A stretch of 64,000 nt of DNA. Origin: JADJOY01 sp016713535 [NCBI: Deltaproteobacteria bacterium] (GTDB taxonomy: Bacteria; JADJOY01). How positions within the stretch are numbered: position 1 is the first letter of the stretch; every line of letters starts with the position of its first letter. Both the position numbers and the translations under genes were made by a program. Location: assembly GCA_016713535.1 (NCBI GenBank), contig JADJOY010000027.1:153067-217066 (forward strand), read 5' to 3'. The notes beneath the pieces were generated by a model. The model was not told the DNA's origin. It saw only the letters and a program-made list of their open reading frames with translations, and did no database searches. Shown here one piece after another: positions 17,443 through 27,139 of the stretch.

Positions 17443-17480
17443 GAAACGTTTCCGGCCCACCCGTGACGTGAAAACGTTTC
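17443..17480. promoter_or_regulatory. Paired GAAACGTTTC operator-like sites
   Basis: GAAACGTTTC at 17443-17452 and GAAAACGTTTC at 17470-17480 are near-perfect palindromes 28 bp apart. They sit in a locally AT-rich stretch about 170 bp before the DUF1328 gene. The half-sites resemble LacI/GalR-type operators; the regulator is unknown. Confidence 0.4.
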
Positions 17481-17648
17481 CGCCTTGTTTTCATAACGAT
17501 TTCGACGCTCGCTCGGCGCCCGCCTGCGGGCGTTCGCCCGGGGTATGGAACCTGCACTTCTGCGGGTCGATCGGGTTTTCGGCGGCGATCTCGCCGTCGC
17601 GGTCCCGAGCTGACTCACCGTCCACGAGACGTCAGGAGAACGAGAGCC

Positions 17649-17813
17649 ATGCTGAGCTGGGCCGCCACATTCCTCATCATCGCGATCATCGCCGCCGTGC
17701 TGGGCTTCGGCGGCATCGCCGGTAGCGCGGCGTCGATCGCCAAGGTCCTCTTCCTCGTCTTCCTGGTGCTGTTCGTCGTGGCGCTGATCCGCGGGCGCAC
17801 ACCTCCGGCGTGA
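17649..17813 (+). CDS. DUF1328-family small membrane protein
   Basis: A 54-residue protein, [20 protein letters not shown] then [19 protein letters not shown], with two transmembrane helices and a short RGRTPPA tail. It matches the DUF1328 (YtjA-type) pattern [34 protein letters not shown]. These inner-membrane proteins are often stress-associated, with unknown function. A GGAG ribosome site lies at 17635, rather far from the ATG. It is too short for many gene finders but the motif match is strong. Confidence 0.85.
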   Translation: MLSWAATFLIIAIIAAVLGFGGIAGSAASIAKVLFLVFLVLFVVALIRGRTPPA

Positions 17814-17894
17814 CGTCCCCCGGGCCCTTCGCCGCCAACCCGAAGCGCGACCGCGAGCGCAGCGCGACGCCCGGCGCCCCCGAGGACCCCGACC

Positions 17895-18359
17895 ATGAGG
17901 CCGTATCGATCGCTCTACGCCGCGCTCTTCGCCGCCGCCACGCTGCTACCCGCCTGCGGAGGTGACGACCCCGGGACCAACTTCACGATCACGGACGACC
18001 TCGACGACTCGATCTACGTCTACGACTTCGACGAGGCCGCGGTCGCGGTCCGCTACTTCAGCGCCACCAACAGCGTGGTGGCGGTGGCGGACTCGTACAA
18101 CGGCCTCTTCAGCGTCGGCATCATCGGCCAGCCGATCGGCGCCGACAGCTTCCAGGTGCTCGGCGCCGCCGTCGACAGCAACAACAACGACAACTTCCTC
18201 GACGAGACGCTGATCCCGGTGACGCGCAGCTCGAACGGTGCCTTTTCGGACAACGTCCGGCACCTGACCCTCGACGTGGACGTGCTCGTGAACGGCACCT
18301 CGATCACCTTCGGGGATCGCGGCCGCCTCGACCACACCGAAGACGTCCCGCCGCTGTGA
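17895..18359 (+). CDS. Putative lipoprotein, unknown function
   Basis: A 154-residue protein beginning MRPYRSLYAALFAAATLLPACGGDD. The LLPAC lipobox suggests processing to a lipoprotein. The mature part is acidic and beta-rich, with NTFTI-type and DSIYVYDFDEAAVAVRYFSAT segments and DSNNNDNFLDE. No family is recognised. It stands between the DUF1328 gene and the antiporter on the same strand. Confidence 0.7.
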   Translation: MRPYRSLYAALFAAATLLPACGGDDPGTNFTITDDLDDSIYVYDFDEAAVAVRYFSATNSVVAVADSYNGLFSVGIIGQPIGADSFQVLGAAVDSNNNDNFLDETLIPVTRSSNGAFSDNVRHLTLDVDVLVNGTSITFGDRGRLDHTEDVPPL

Positions 18360-18524
18360 CGGCGTGAAGAGCACCCCGCGAGGATCGGCGCACCGGAGCA
18401 GGCGCGAGACCCTCGCGGGGCGCCGCCGCCCGACCGCGCGTGCCCCCCCGACGAGCACGCCCGCCGCGCCCGCGCCGCGCCCCGGACCCACCGCACTCGT
18501 CCCACGGACGGCCCACTCGCCTCG

Positions 18525-20649
18525 ATGGAAACATTCGGTCCGGCACCGCACGAGTCGGTGCTGCTGTTGCTGGTGCGCGTCGCCCTCCTGCTCGCGTCCG
18601 CACGCTGCCTCGGCGAGCTCGCCGGGCGGCTCGGGCAGCCCGCGGTGGTGGGGGAGCTCGCCGCCGGCGTGCTGCTCGGCCCCTCGTTCCTGGGACGCGC
18701 GCCCGGGCTGGGTGCCGTGCTGCTCCCGCACGAGGCGATCGACGGCCCGCTGCTCGAGGTGATCTCGCTCCTCGGCGCGCTCTTCCTGCTCGTCCTGACC
18801 GGCATCGAGACCGACCTGCGGCTGATGCGGCGCCACGCGCGCACCGCGTTCGGCGTGTCGTTCGGCGGCGTCGTGGTGTGCTTCTCGCTCGGCCTCCTCC
18901 TCGGCCACGCGATGCCCGACGAGCTCCTCGCCGATCCCGCGCGTCGCACCACCTTCATGCTGTTCCTCGCCACCGCGCTCTCGATCTCCGCGATCCCCGT
19001 GATCGCCAAGGTGCTGCTCGACCTCGGCCTGTTCCGCCGCGACGTCGGCCAGACCATCCTCGCCGCGGGGATGTCCGACGACTCGACCGGCTGGATCCTG
19101 CTGTCGCTCGTCGCCGGGCTCGCGAGCGGCCAGGCGCTCACGGTGGCCGGTGTCGCGCTGCAGGTCGGCAAGGTGCTCGGCTTCCTCGCGATCTCGGCGA
19201 CCGTGGGCGTGTGGCTGGTGCGCCGGCTCCTCGACCTGGCGCTCGATCGCCTCACCGGCCGCTATCAGCTCGTGACCGTGGTGGTGGTGCTGATGCTGGC
19301 GTGGGGCGCCGCGTCGCAGGCGCTCGGCCTCGAGGCGGCGCTCGGTGCCTTCGTGGTGGGCGTGATCCTCGGCCACCTGCCGCGCTTGCCGGACCACGTG
19401 CAGCAGTCGCTCGAGGTGGTGAGCCTCGGCATCTTCTCGCCGGTCTTCTTCGCGGTCGCGGGGCTCAAGGTGGACGTGCTCGCGCTCGCCGACCCGCGCG
19501 TGCTCGGGTGGTCGGCGGCGGTGCTCGCGGTGGCGTCGCTCGGCAAGGTCGGGGGCACCTACCTGGGCGCGCGCCTCATCGGCCGCAAGGACCACTGGAC
19601 CGCGCTTCGCCTTCGGCGCCGGCCTCAACGCGCGCGGCGCGATGGAGATCATCGTCGCCACCATCGGGCTCTCGCTCGGGATCCTGAGCCGAGACGTGTT
19701 CTCGATGATCGTCATCATGGCGATCGCCACGTCGGTGCTCGCGCCACCCGCGCTGCGCTGGGTCCTCGGCCACGTGAAGCCCGACGCCGAGGAGAACGAG
19801 CGGCTCGAGCGCGAGGCGGCGGTCGCGGGCTCGTTCCCGTCCACGATCCGGCGCGTGCTGCTACCCGTGCGTCCACGCCAGGACGGAGGCGAGATCCTGG
19901 AGATCGAGCGCCACGTCCTCGAGCGCCTCGCCAGCGAGCACGACGTCACCGCGACCTTGCTCACCGTGGCCACCGCGGCCGAGCGCGAGAGCGCCGAGCA
20001 GATGCTCGGCGGCACTCGCGAGCGGCTCGCGCTGCCGAACCTCACCACCAAGGTCGTCGAGGCCGACGCCCCCGGCGAGGCGGTGCTCGCCGAGGCGCAG
20101 AAGCACTACGACCTGGTCATCCTCGGCGCGACCCAGCGCGGCGCGGGCGAGCGGCTCTTCTCGCCGCTGGTCGACGAGCTGGTGCGCTACTCGCCGTGCG
20201 CGACGCTGGTCGTGCAGGGAGGCGCCGAGCGCGCCTCGTGGAAGCCGCGCCGCATCCTGGTGCCGACCAACGGCGGCAGCGCGTCGCGGCGCGCGGCCGA
20301 GCTCGCGTTCGCGCTCATGGAGGGCGTGGGCGGACGGGTCACGGTGCTGCACGTGTTGCGACCGACGGTTCGCGGCGTGCGGACCTGGCGCGCGCGCGAG
20401 ACCGCGAGCGAGATCGTCGAGGACCTGCGCACCCTCGGCGACGCGCTCGGCATCCGCGTGGCGGCGGAGGTGCGCGTGGGCCACGCACCCGAGCAGGTGA
20501 TCGTGGAGGAGGCGCGCGCAGGGAGGACCGACGTGGTGGTGCTCGGCACCGACCTCCGGCCAGGCTCGAGCCGCCTCCACTTCGGGCCGCGGGTCGAGCG
20601 CATCCTCGAGGGCGCGCCGTGCCCGGTGATGGTGTTGAACGTGCCGTGA
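18525..20649 (+). CDS. CPA2-family cation:proton antiporter with USP domains (frameshifted)
   Basis: The N-terminal 350 residues form a multi-helix Na+/H+ exchanger domain (LGELAGRLGQPAVVGELAAGVLLGPSFLG, ALFLLVLTGIETDL, ALSISAIPVIAKVLLDLGL, GMSDDSTGW). At about 19606 an extra T in GCGCTTCGCC shifts the frame. Removing it restores HWTALAFGAGLNARGAMEIIV, the family's last-helix motif, and gives 707 residues. Two C-terminal universal-stress-type domains follow, with the nucleotide-loop-like VILGATQRGAGERLFSPLVDEL and VVLGTDLRPGSSRLHFGPRVERIL. It is probably an inner-membrane K+ or Na+/H+ antiporter regulated by a cytoplasmic nucleotide-binding tail. Confidence 0.88.
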
Positions 20650-20978
20650 GGGTCGGCGGGGTGGCGGAGTGGGTTACGCGCCGCGCGGGGTCGCGAGGCG
20701 CGCGACTCACGGACACTCGCCACCGGATTCCGGGCGGAGCCGCTGCTCGCGGGGGCGCGGAGGCCCCCGCGCTACGAAAGCGTCACGATGGCCTGCCCTC
20801 CTAGCGACGGGTGGTCTACACCCCGTCGTCCGCCGGAGCCTATGCGGAGTCGTCTCGCGCGGTCGATGGTGTCACGTGCGTCGGGACCGGTTTGCCCGAC
20901 CCATTCCTAGCGCTTCGGCACGAAGCTGGACACCTTGTTTCCTCGCTTGGCAGCCGCCGGTCTCACCCACCCCGCTCG
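20650..20978. repeat. Intergenic region with a family-D palindrome
   Basis: A family-D element lies at about 20748-20829: GCGGGGGC paired with GCCCCCGC, a GCGCTACGAAA link, and a weakened second hairpin. The preceding CACCGGATT...CCGCTGCT also occurs before the copy at 40070. No gene is supported. Confidence 0.6.
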
Positions 20979-22782
20979 ATGGTGACCCCCCTGATCTCCA
21001 CCGCGAAGCGGCGCGCCACGATGCGCGCTCTGCTGCGGGCGCGCGACAGCGTCACGCTCCTCGACGGGGCGCTCGCGAACGACGAGGACGTCACCCGCAG
21101 CCGGGTGCGCACGGAGCGCCTGGGCGAGGCGCTCGGCATCCCCGATCCAGACCGCGGCGAGCTCGCCACGCTGGTCGGCGAGCTCGCGCAGACCGCGGCG
21201 CGCCACGGCGGCGGCCAGATCGAGTTCGTGCTCACGTGGGGGAACCGCGAGCCGATGTTCCTGATCGAGATAAGTGACCGAGGCGACGGCCTCGCCGAGC
21301 TGAACGGAAGCGCCAACGGCGGCGCGCGCGCCCGCCTCGACCACTTCCACGTCGCGACCACCCCCGGCGCCGGCACCGCCGTGCAGCTCGGCCGCGTCCT
21401 CCGCGAAGCGAGCCTGCTCTCCGACGACCTCCTGCGCGGCCTCACCGGCGGCGCGGGCGCCGACACCCCCCTCGACCCGGCGAGCGACGTGCACCGCCGC
21501 ACCCGCGAGCTGCTGCGCTCGCTCGCCGCGATGCGCCGCCACTGGGCCGACGTGCAGCAGTCGGCGCGCCGGCTCACCCTCCTCGATCGCCTCGGCGAGG
21601 TGTTCGGTCCGCTCCAGCCGACCGACGTCTTGCTGCGTTCGCTGGCGCTGACGCTGGTGCCGAGCTGGGTCGACGGCTGTGTCGCGATCCTCGACGAAAC
21701 CAAGGGCGAGCGCGTCCACGAGGTGGTCGCACTGGCACCCGCCGGCGCCGCTCCCGACGCCACGCCGGTGGTTCACCAGACCGTCTCGGGGGGTGAGAAC
21801 CCCGCCGACCTCGGTCTCGAGCCGGCGACCGCCAGTCGCGCCGAACCGTCCGCGGTGCGCAGCGCGCTCGAGCGCGCCGCGTCCACCGCCGGCACCGACC
21901 TCGCCGCCCACCTCGAGCACGTGGTGGTCGCGCCGCTTCGCTATCGAGGCGAGCCGCTCGGCGTGCTCGGCGTGTTCCGGCCGCAACGCCCCCTTCTCCG
22001 CCGACGATCAGGGGCTGGTGGCGTCGATCGCGGACCGGCTCGCGGTCAGCCATCACAACGCCCGCCTGTTCGCGACGGCGCAGGGCGCCACCCAGTCGCG
22101 CGACCGCGTGCTGTGGATGGTCGCACACGAGCTGCGCCGCCCGCTCAACGGGCTCTCGCTCGGGATCGAGAGCCTCAAGGACACGCGCGACCCCGAGTCC
22201 GAGGCGCGCTCGATCGCCCGCCTCGAGGACTCGGTCGCGCGAATGGACCGGCTGGTCGGGGACCTCCTCGACGTATCGAGCTTCGAGCGCGGCTTGCTCT
22301 CGCTCACCCTCCGTCCGCTCGACCTGGCCCCCCTCGTGGCCGAGGTGATCGCCGAGCTGACTCCCCGATTCGAGGAGGGGGGCGTCTCGATCGCCGCCAC
22401 CATCGACCCGGACCTGCCGCGGGTGCGCGGCGACCGCTACCGGCTCCAGCAAGTGCTCGGCAACCTCCTCGACAACGCGCTCAACCACGCGCCGCGCGGC
22501 ACCGCCGTGGAGGTGAAGGTGACGCGCGGCCGAGGAAAGCGCGTCGGCATCACCGTCCGCGACCACGGCCCCGGCATCCCGCGCGAGGAGCAGGCGCACG
22601 TGTTCAACGCGTTCTTCCGCGGCAGCCGCGCGCGGCGACGGGGCATGGGGCTCGGGCTGATGCTCGCGCGCGAGATCGTGCTCGGGCACGGCGGGCGGAT
22701 CTGGCTACGCTCGCGCCCCGGCGAGGGCGCGACGTTCCACTTCAGCTTGCCGGTGGACGGAAGCTCGTCCAGGCATCCGTAG
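20979..22782 (+). CDS. Sensor histidine kinase with extra N-terminal ATPase-like and GAF domains (frameshifted)
   Basis: ATG 20979 is the chosen start; ATG 21021 is possible. Residues about 35-150 resemble an RsbW/HATPase-like fold (ELATLVGELAQTAARHGGG, LIEISDRGDGL). A GAF-like domain (about 200-345) follows, with one extra C near 21976. Removing it restores LGVFGRNAPFSADDQGLVASIADRLA and a 600-residue protein. The kinase core has the H-box AHELRRPLNGLS, N-box QVLGNLLDNALNHAP, G1 DHGPGIPREE and G2 GMGLGLMLAREIV. No transmembrane segment is seen, so it is probably cytoplasmic. No receiver partner is adjacent; the signal is unknown. Confidence 0.82.
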
Positions 22783-22929
22783 CGCCGGCGCCGGCGCCCG
22801 CGCCCATCCTCGACGAGGCGCTCGAGCTCCGGCGGTGCGGCCCGACAGCGGGCCGGGGAGGGCCAGCCGGGGGCGCCTTCTTTCCCGAGCGTTGGCGATC
22901 GAGACTGCGCACTCGAGGGGGCGCGGCGC

Positions 22930-23988
22930 ATGAACATCCGGCCAACATCTCCACTGGCGAGCGGCGTGACGCTGGCGCTCGCGTCCGCCGTGCTGTTCGG
23001 GATGACGACGCCCATCATCGGGCGGGTCGGGCGCGGGCTCGACCCGCTCACGACCGCGTCCCTGCTCTATGCGGGCGCAGCCGTCGGCGCTCTCGCGCTG
23101 CGCGTCACGAGCCGCGCGGCTGGCCGCCGCGTGACTCGCGCGAGCCTGCCCCGGCTGTTGGTGGTCTCGCTGTTCGGTGCGGCGCTCGCGCCAGGCCTCC
23201 TCGCGTGGGGCATCGCGGACGCGGGCGCGACCGCCGCGTCGCTGGTGCTCAACCTGGAAGCGATCGTGACCGTGCTGCTCGCGAACCTCGTGTTCTCCGA
23301 GCCGATCGGGAGGCGGGTGTGGGGCGCGATGCTGGCGATGCTGGCTGGCGGCGTGCTGCTCGCCCTCGACGTCGCGACCCGCTCGCCCACCCACCTGATC
23401 GGGTTGCTCGCGGTCGGCGGCGCCACGGTGGCCTGGGCGACCGACAACACCCTCACGCGGGGGCTTGCCGAGGAGGACCCGCTCGAGGTCGTGATGGCGA
23501 AGGGCGCGCTGGGCTCGACGCTGACCGGAGGCCTGGCTGTCGCGTTCGGCGGACCGAGCCCCTCGCTTTCGCAGATCGGGTGGCTCGGCGTCTGCGGCGC
23601 GACCGGCTACGGCTTGTCGCTGCGCCTCTACCTGCTGTCGCAACGGCGCATGGGAGCCGCACGCACCGGCTCGGTGTTCGCGGTGGGTCCCTTCGTCGGA
23701 GCCACGATCGGCTGGTTGCTCGGCGATCGCACGGCGGGTCCCGGCACCGTCGCGGGAGCGGTCGCGTTCGCGCTCGGCGTCTACCTCCATTTATCCGAAC
23801 GGCACTCGCACGGGCACCGGCACGCCGCCCAGCACCACTCCCACGCGCACCGGCACGATGACGGTCACCACCAGCACGACCACCATCCTGCGGTCATGGG
23901 CGAGCACACGCACGAGCACGACCACGGGGCTCTGGAGCACGAGCACGAGCACGCCCCGGATCTACATCATGGCCATCGCCACGGCTGA
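22930..23988 (+). CDS. EamA/DMT-family transporter with histidine-rich tail
   Basis: A 352-residue membrane protein; ATG 22930 follows GAGGGG. About ten hydrophobic helices and the repeated EamA layout are clear (LALASAVLFGMTTPIIGRV; LVLNLEAIVTVLLANLVFSEPI; AVGGATVAWATDNTLTRGL). The last 60 or so residues are a hydrophilic tail with 25 histidines alternating with D, E, G and R. That tail is not part of the usual DMT fold and suggests binding of Zn, Ni, Co or Cu ions. It may be a metal or metal-chelate exporter; the substrate is an inference. Confidence 0.85.
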   Translation: MNIRPTSPLASGVTLALASAVLFGMTTPIIGRVGRGLDPLTTASLLYAGAAVGALALRVTSRAAGRRVTRASLPRLLVVSLFGAALAPGLLAWGIADAGATAASLVLNLEAIVTVLLANLVFSEPIGRRVWGAMLAMLAGGVLLALDVATRSPTHLIGLLAVGGATVAWATDNTLTRGLAEEDPLEVVMAKGALGSTLTGGLAVAFGGPSPSLSQIGWLGVCGATGYGLSLRLYLLSQRRMGAARTGSVFAVGPFVGATIGWLLGDRTAGPGTVAGAVAFALGVYLHLSERHSHGHRHAAQHHSHAHRHDDGHHQHDHHPAVMGEHTHEHDHGALEHEHEHAPDLHHGHRHG

Positions 23989-24553
23989 GCTGCGAGGCTC
24001 GGGGCGGCGCGTCACGGCGAACAAGTGGTCCTTCGACGTGGCGCGACGGCCGCACCGATCACGTCGCATCTCGAGACGCGATGGACCACGCTCGCCGAGC
24101 CGCACGCCTCATCGGTTGTACGTGGGTCGTACGGCCGGTGGTGCGCCGCCGGGGCCGTGCCTGACATGCCGATCGCAACAGCCGCGCGCCCCGGCACCTC
24201 AGTCCCCCGTCGGCGACGCTGCCACACGCAACAACAGCAGCGACGCAGCAGCGAGGAGGAGCGCCGCACCAACCGCCAGAACGATCGCCGCGTTCCTCAC
24301 GATTCGCAGCGCCGCGCGGAACGGCAATGCCGCGGCGCGCGGGACGTCGGGCCGCCCCGAGTCGTCCGACGCGTCGGCGGCAGTCGCCGCCATCTGCAGG
24401 GGCGCGGCCGGCGCCCACGGAGGCGGTCGGCGATCTCGCCGTCGCCTCGACCTCACGCTCATGGCTTTCTGCCTCGCAGCTGCATCATGCAGCCACGACT
24501 CGCGGTCTGCCGTCGGCTTCCAACTGCATCATCCTCGCGCCGAGGGGGCCCCG
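23989..24553. other. Intergenic region, largely featureless
   Basis: About 565 bp between the EamA and glycosyltransferase genes. One short minus-strand frame is annotated separately. Plus-strand frames here are low-complexity arginine- and proline-rich shadows. No repeat of the dispersed families is seen. Confidence 0.4.
24199..24462 (-). CDS. Possible single-pass membrane protein
   Basis: An 87-residue frame with a basic N-terminus and one strong hydrophobic helix (AAIVLAVGAALLLAAASLLLL) near the C-terminus. There is only a weak GAGGC upstream of ATG 24462 and no recognised family. It may be a tail-anchored protein or chance. Confidence 0.3.
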   Translation of the reverse strand: MSVRSRRRRDRRPPPWAPAAPLQMAATAADASDDSGRPDVPRAAALPFRAALRIVRNAAIVLAVGAALLLAAASLLLLRVAASPTGD

Positions 24554-25813
24554 TTGCGAATCGCGTTCGTCTCCCGCTACGCCACCCCGTTTCATCGCTA
24601 CGGCGGGCTCGAGCGTTACGCCGCCGACGTCGTGCGTCACCTCTCGGCTCTCGGGGCGACGGTCGAGCTCTTCTGCGAGCCGGCCGAACTCTCGTTCGAT
24701 GCCACCGCCGTCTCGCAGCCGGCTCCGGGTGCCGTCCACTTCGTGGATCACCACACGCTGCCGGGTCTCGGCAACCGGCCCGGACGAGTGATTCTCGACC
24801 GCATCACGAATTACTTCCTGTTCGCCGCTGCCGCGGCGGCGCGGGTCGTCGAGCTGCATGCAACTCGACCCTTCGACGTGGTGTACGCACAAGGCCTGGG
24901 AGCGTGGGGCGTGGCGTGCCACGCCGAGCGCCGAGCGGCGACTGCACCGCCTCTGGTCGTGATCAACCACGGCATGGAGGAGTTCAAGACGGTGCAACCC
25001 ATGAAGCGCCTCCTCTACGGTCCCTTTCGTGCGGGCATCCGGCGCTCGAGCCGGGCGGCCTCCGCGGTCATCGCGGCCGACGAGGGTGCCCGGGCCGAGT
25101 CCGAAGCCCTTCTTGGCTTCACGCCGCGGCGATGGGCCATCGTGCCGGCTGGAATCGACCTGGAGCGGATCGAGGGCCTCCGGGATCCGGAGGTGGAGCA
25201 CGCCTGGCGGGCTCGCCTGGGCCTCGATCAGGGCCGCCCGTTGATTCTCAGCGTCGGCCGGCTCGAACGCAACAAAGGGTTCGAGGTCGCGATCGAGGCG
25301 CTGTCACGCGCGACGGTGGGTCTGCCTGCCAGGTGGCAGTGGGCGGTGGTGGGGGCTGGAAGCCAGGCCGATTCGTTGGCCAAGGGCGTTGTGGAAGCCC
25401 GCCTGGAGGAGCACGTCACGTTCGTGGGCGCGGTCAGCGACCGAGAGCTCCACAACCTCTACGCCCTTGCCGACTTGTTCATACACCCCACGCTGTTCGA
25501 AGGAACGTCGATCGTGACCCAGGAGGCAATGGCGCACGCGTTGCCGATCGTCGCGAGCGCAGCGGGCGGTATCCCGGCGAAGATCACGGACGGGAAGACG
25601 GGCGTCTTGGTCCCGCCCGGGGATGCCGATGCATTGAGCCGAGCCGTCCTGGAGACGCTGAATCGCCCAGATCGCGGGCGCGAGCTCGGTCTGGCCGCGC
25701 GAGCCGCGGTCGCACGCCGGCTGGCTTGGCCAGCGGTGGCGACGCAGTTGCTCGGCGTGCTGGGCGACGTGGCGGCGGAACCTCCGTGGCGACGAGCTGG
25801 CGCCGACCGGTGA
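24554..25813 (+). CDS. GT4-type glycosyltransferase
   Basis: A 419-residue GT-B glycosyltransferase. TTG 24554 is preferred because GAGGGG precedes it and LRIAFVSRYATPFHRYGGLERYAADVVRHL is the expected N-terminus; upstream ATG codons give an unrelated extension. The C-terminal nucleotide-sugar domain shows ILSVGRLERNKGFEVAIEAL, VGAVSDRELHNLYALADLFIHPTLFEGTSIVTQEAMAHALPIVASAAGGIP, with the EX7E-type motif EGTSIVTQE. It transfers a sugar from an activated donor, probably in polysaccharide or glycolipid synthesis. A second glycosyltransferase lies convergent to it. Confidence 0.9.
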   Translation: MRIAFVSRYATPFHRYGGLERYAADVVRHLSALGATVELFCEPAELSFDATAVSQPAPGAVHFVDHHTLPGLGNRPGRVILDRITNYFLFAAAAAARVVELHATRPFDVVYAQGLGAWGVACHAERRAATAPPLVVINHGMEEFKTVQPMKRLLYGPFRAGIRRSSRAASAVIAADEGARAESEALLGFTPRRWAIVPAGIDLERIEGLRDPEVEHAWRARLGLDQGRPLILSVGRLERNKGFEVAIEALSRATVGLPARWQWAVVGAGSQADSLAKGVVEARLEEHVTFVGAVSDRELHNLYALADLFIHPTLFEGTSIVTQEAMAHALPIVASAAGGIPAKITDGKTGVLVPPGDADALSRAVLETLNRPDRGRELGLAARAAVARRLAWPAVATQLLGVLGDVAAEPPWRRAGADR

Positions 25814-25888
25814 GCTGGCGTCCCAGGTGGACGGCGGCGGCAGTCGCTGCCCGATCCACTCGCGGCCGATTCGCCCGACGGGGCCAGC

Positions 25889-27072
25889 TCACGGGCGCGG
25901 GTGAGTGGGACAGACTGCGGACACGTCCTTGCCCCACGCGGCCTCGACGCGGGCTTCCGTCCCGATCGACCAACCGTAGCGCGAGCTGACCATCTGCGCC
26001 GCAGAGCGCCCGATGGTTCGCCGGAGGTCCCCGTCGAGCGCCAGCTTCTCGATCCCGTCGGCGAGCGACTCGGGGTTGGCCTCTGCCAGCCAGCCCGTCA
26101 CTCGATGCTCCAGGATCTCGGTCGGTCCGCCCTCCGCGACGCTGACCACCGCCAGTCCGCTGGCGAGAGCGTCCAGCAGCGACAAACCGAAGCTCTCGAG
26201 CCGACCGGTGTGGAGGTAGAGATCCGCCTCCGCGTATGCCGCGGGGAGATCGGCGTCAGGCACGAATCCGCGGAACGACACGAGGCTCGCGAGACCGAGC
26301 CGCGACGCCTCGCCTTCGAGCGCCTGGCGCTCGGGCCCCTCGCCCACGATGCAGCCGCGGATGGGGAGGCCACGCTCCCGCAGCACGGCGAGCGTCTGAA
26401 GAAAGAGGCCGACTCGCTTGCGCGGGTGCAGGTAGTTGACCGTCATCACGGTCAACGGCGCGCGCTCGGGGCGTTGCAGGAAGGCCAGCTCCGGGCCGTG
26501 CTGGATGACGATCGCGGACCGTCCGTACGCGCGCTCGATCTCGCTTCGTCCGAACACGCCCTGCGTCAGCACGGCGTCGGCAGCACTCACGAACGCCCGA
26601 GCCAGATGCCGGTAAACCGCGAACGCGGGCCGCAGCACCATGCGTGCGACGGAGCTCACTCGCCTCAGGATGTCCTCACGATCGCGGTCGAGAAACCGGG
26701 GCGGCTCGAAGCAGAAGTGAAGACATCGGTTCCGCGCCCGGCGCACCCGCTTGAACCAGAAGAGCGCGGGGAGAGAAGCGCCGAAGAACACGCACGGCGC
26801 CTCATCCGATTCGACCCGATCGAGGAGCTCGAACGACGAGAGGTAGTCGAGCACCGCATTCAAGTAGCGATTGCCGAAACGATCGAGCGAGCGCCCGCGG
26901 CGACGACGCGGATTCCGCTGGCCTCGGCGATCTGGCGAGCGCTGGGGTGCATCGTGTGACAGACGAGCACCGGCTCGAACCCGCGGCGGCGGAGCTCCCG
27001 CGCCAGGCTCAAGATCAGGCGCTCCGCGCCCGACAACACCTTGAACCGAGCGAAAATCAGGTAGATCCGCAT
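25889..27072 (-). CDS. GT4-type glycosyltransferase (frameshifted)
   Basis: ATG 27072 starts MRIYLIFARFKVLSGAERLILSLARELRRRGFEPVLV, a clear GT-B N-terminus, but this frame stops at 26860. The rest is in another frame from about 26888 (AGARS joins LDRFGNRYLNAVLDYL). Restoring one base gives 394 residues. The C-terminal domain has TVNYLHPRKRVGLFLQTL, GEGPERQALE and YLHTGRLESFGLSLLDALASGLAVVSVAEGGPTEI, with E..FGLSLLDA as the EX7E region. It is probably involved in cell-surface glycan synthesis with the convergent glycosyltransferase; the 75-bp gap between their stops holds no obvious terminator. Confidence 0.87.
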
Positions 27073-27139
27073 CGTTCCCTCTTCGCTCGCTTCCGGGACT
27101 CACGGCCGCCGCCGCGCACTCGCCGCCGGCGCGGCGTGG

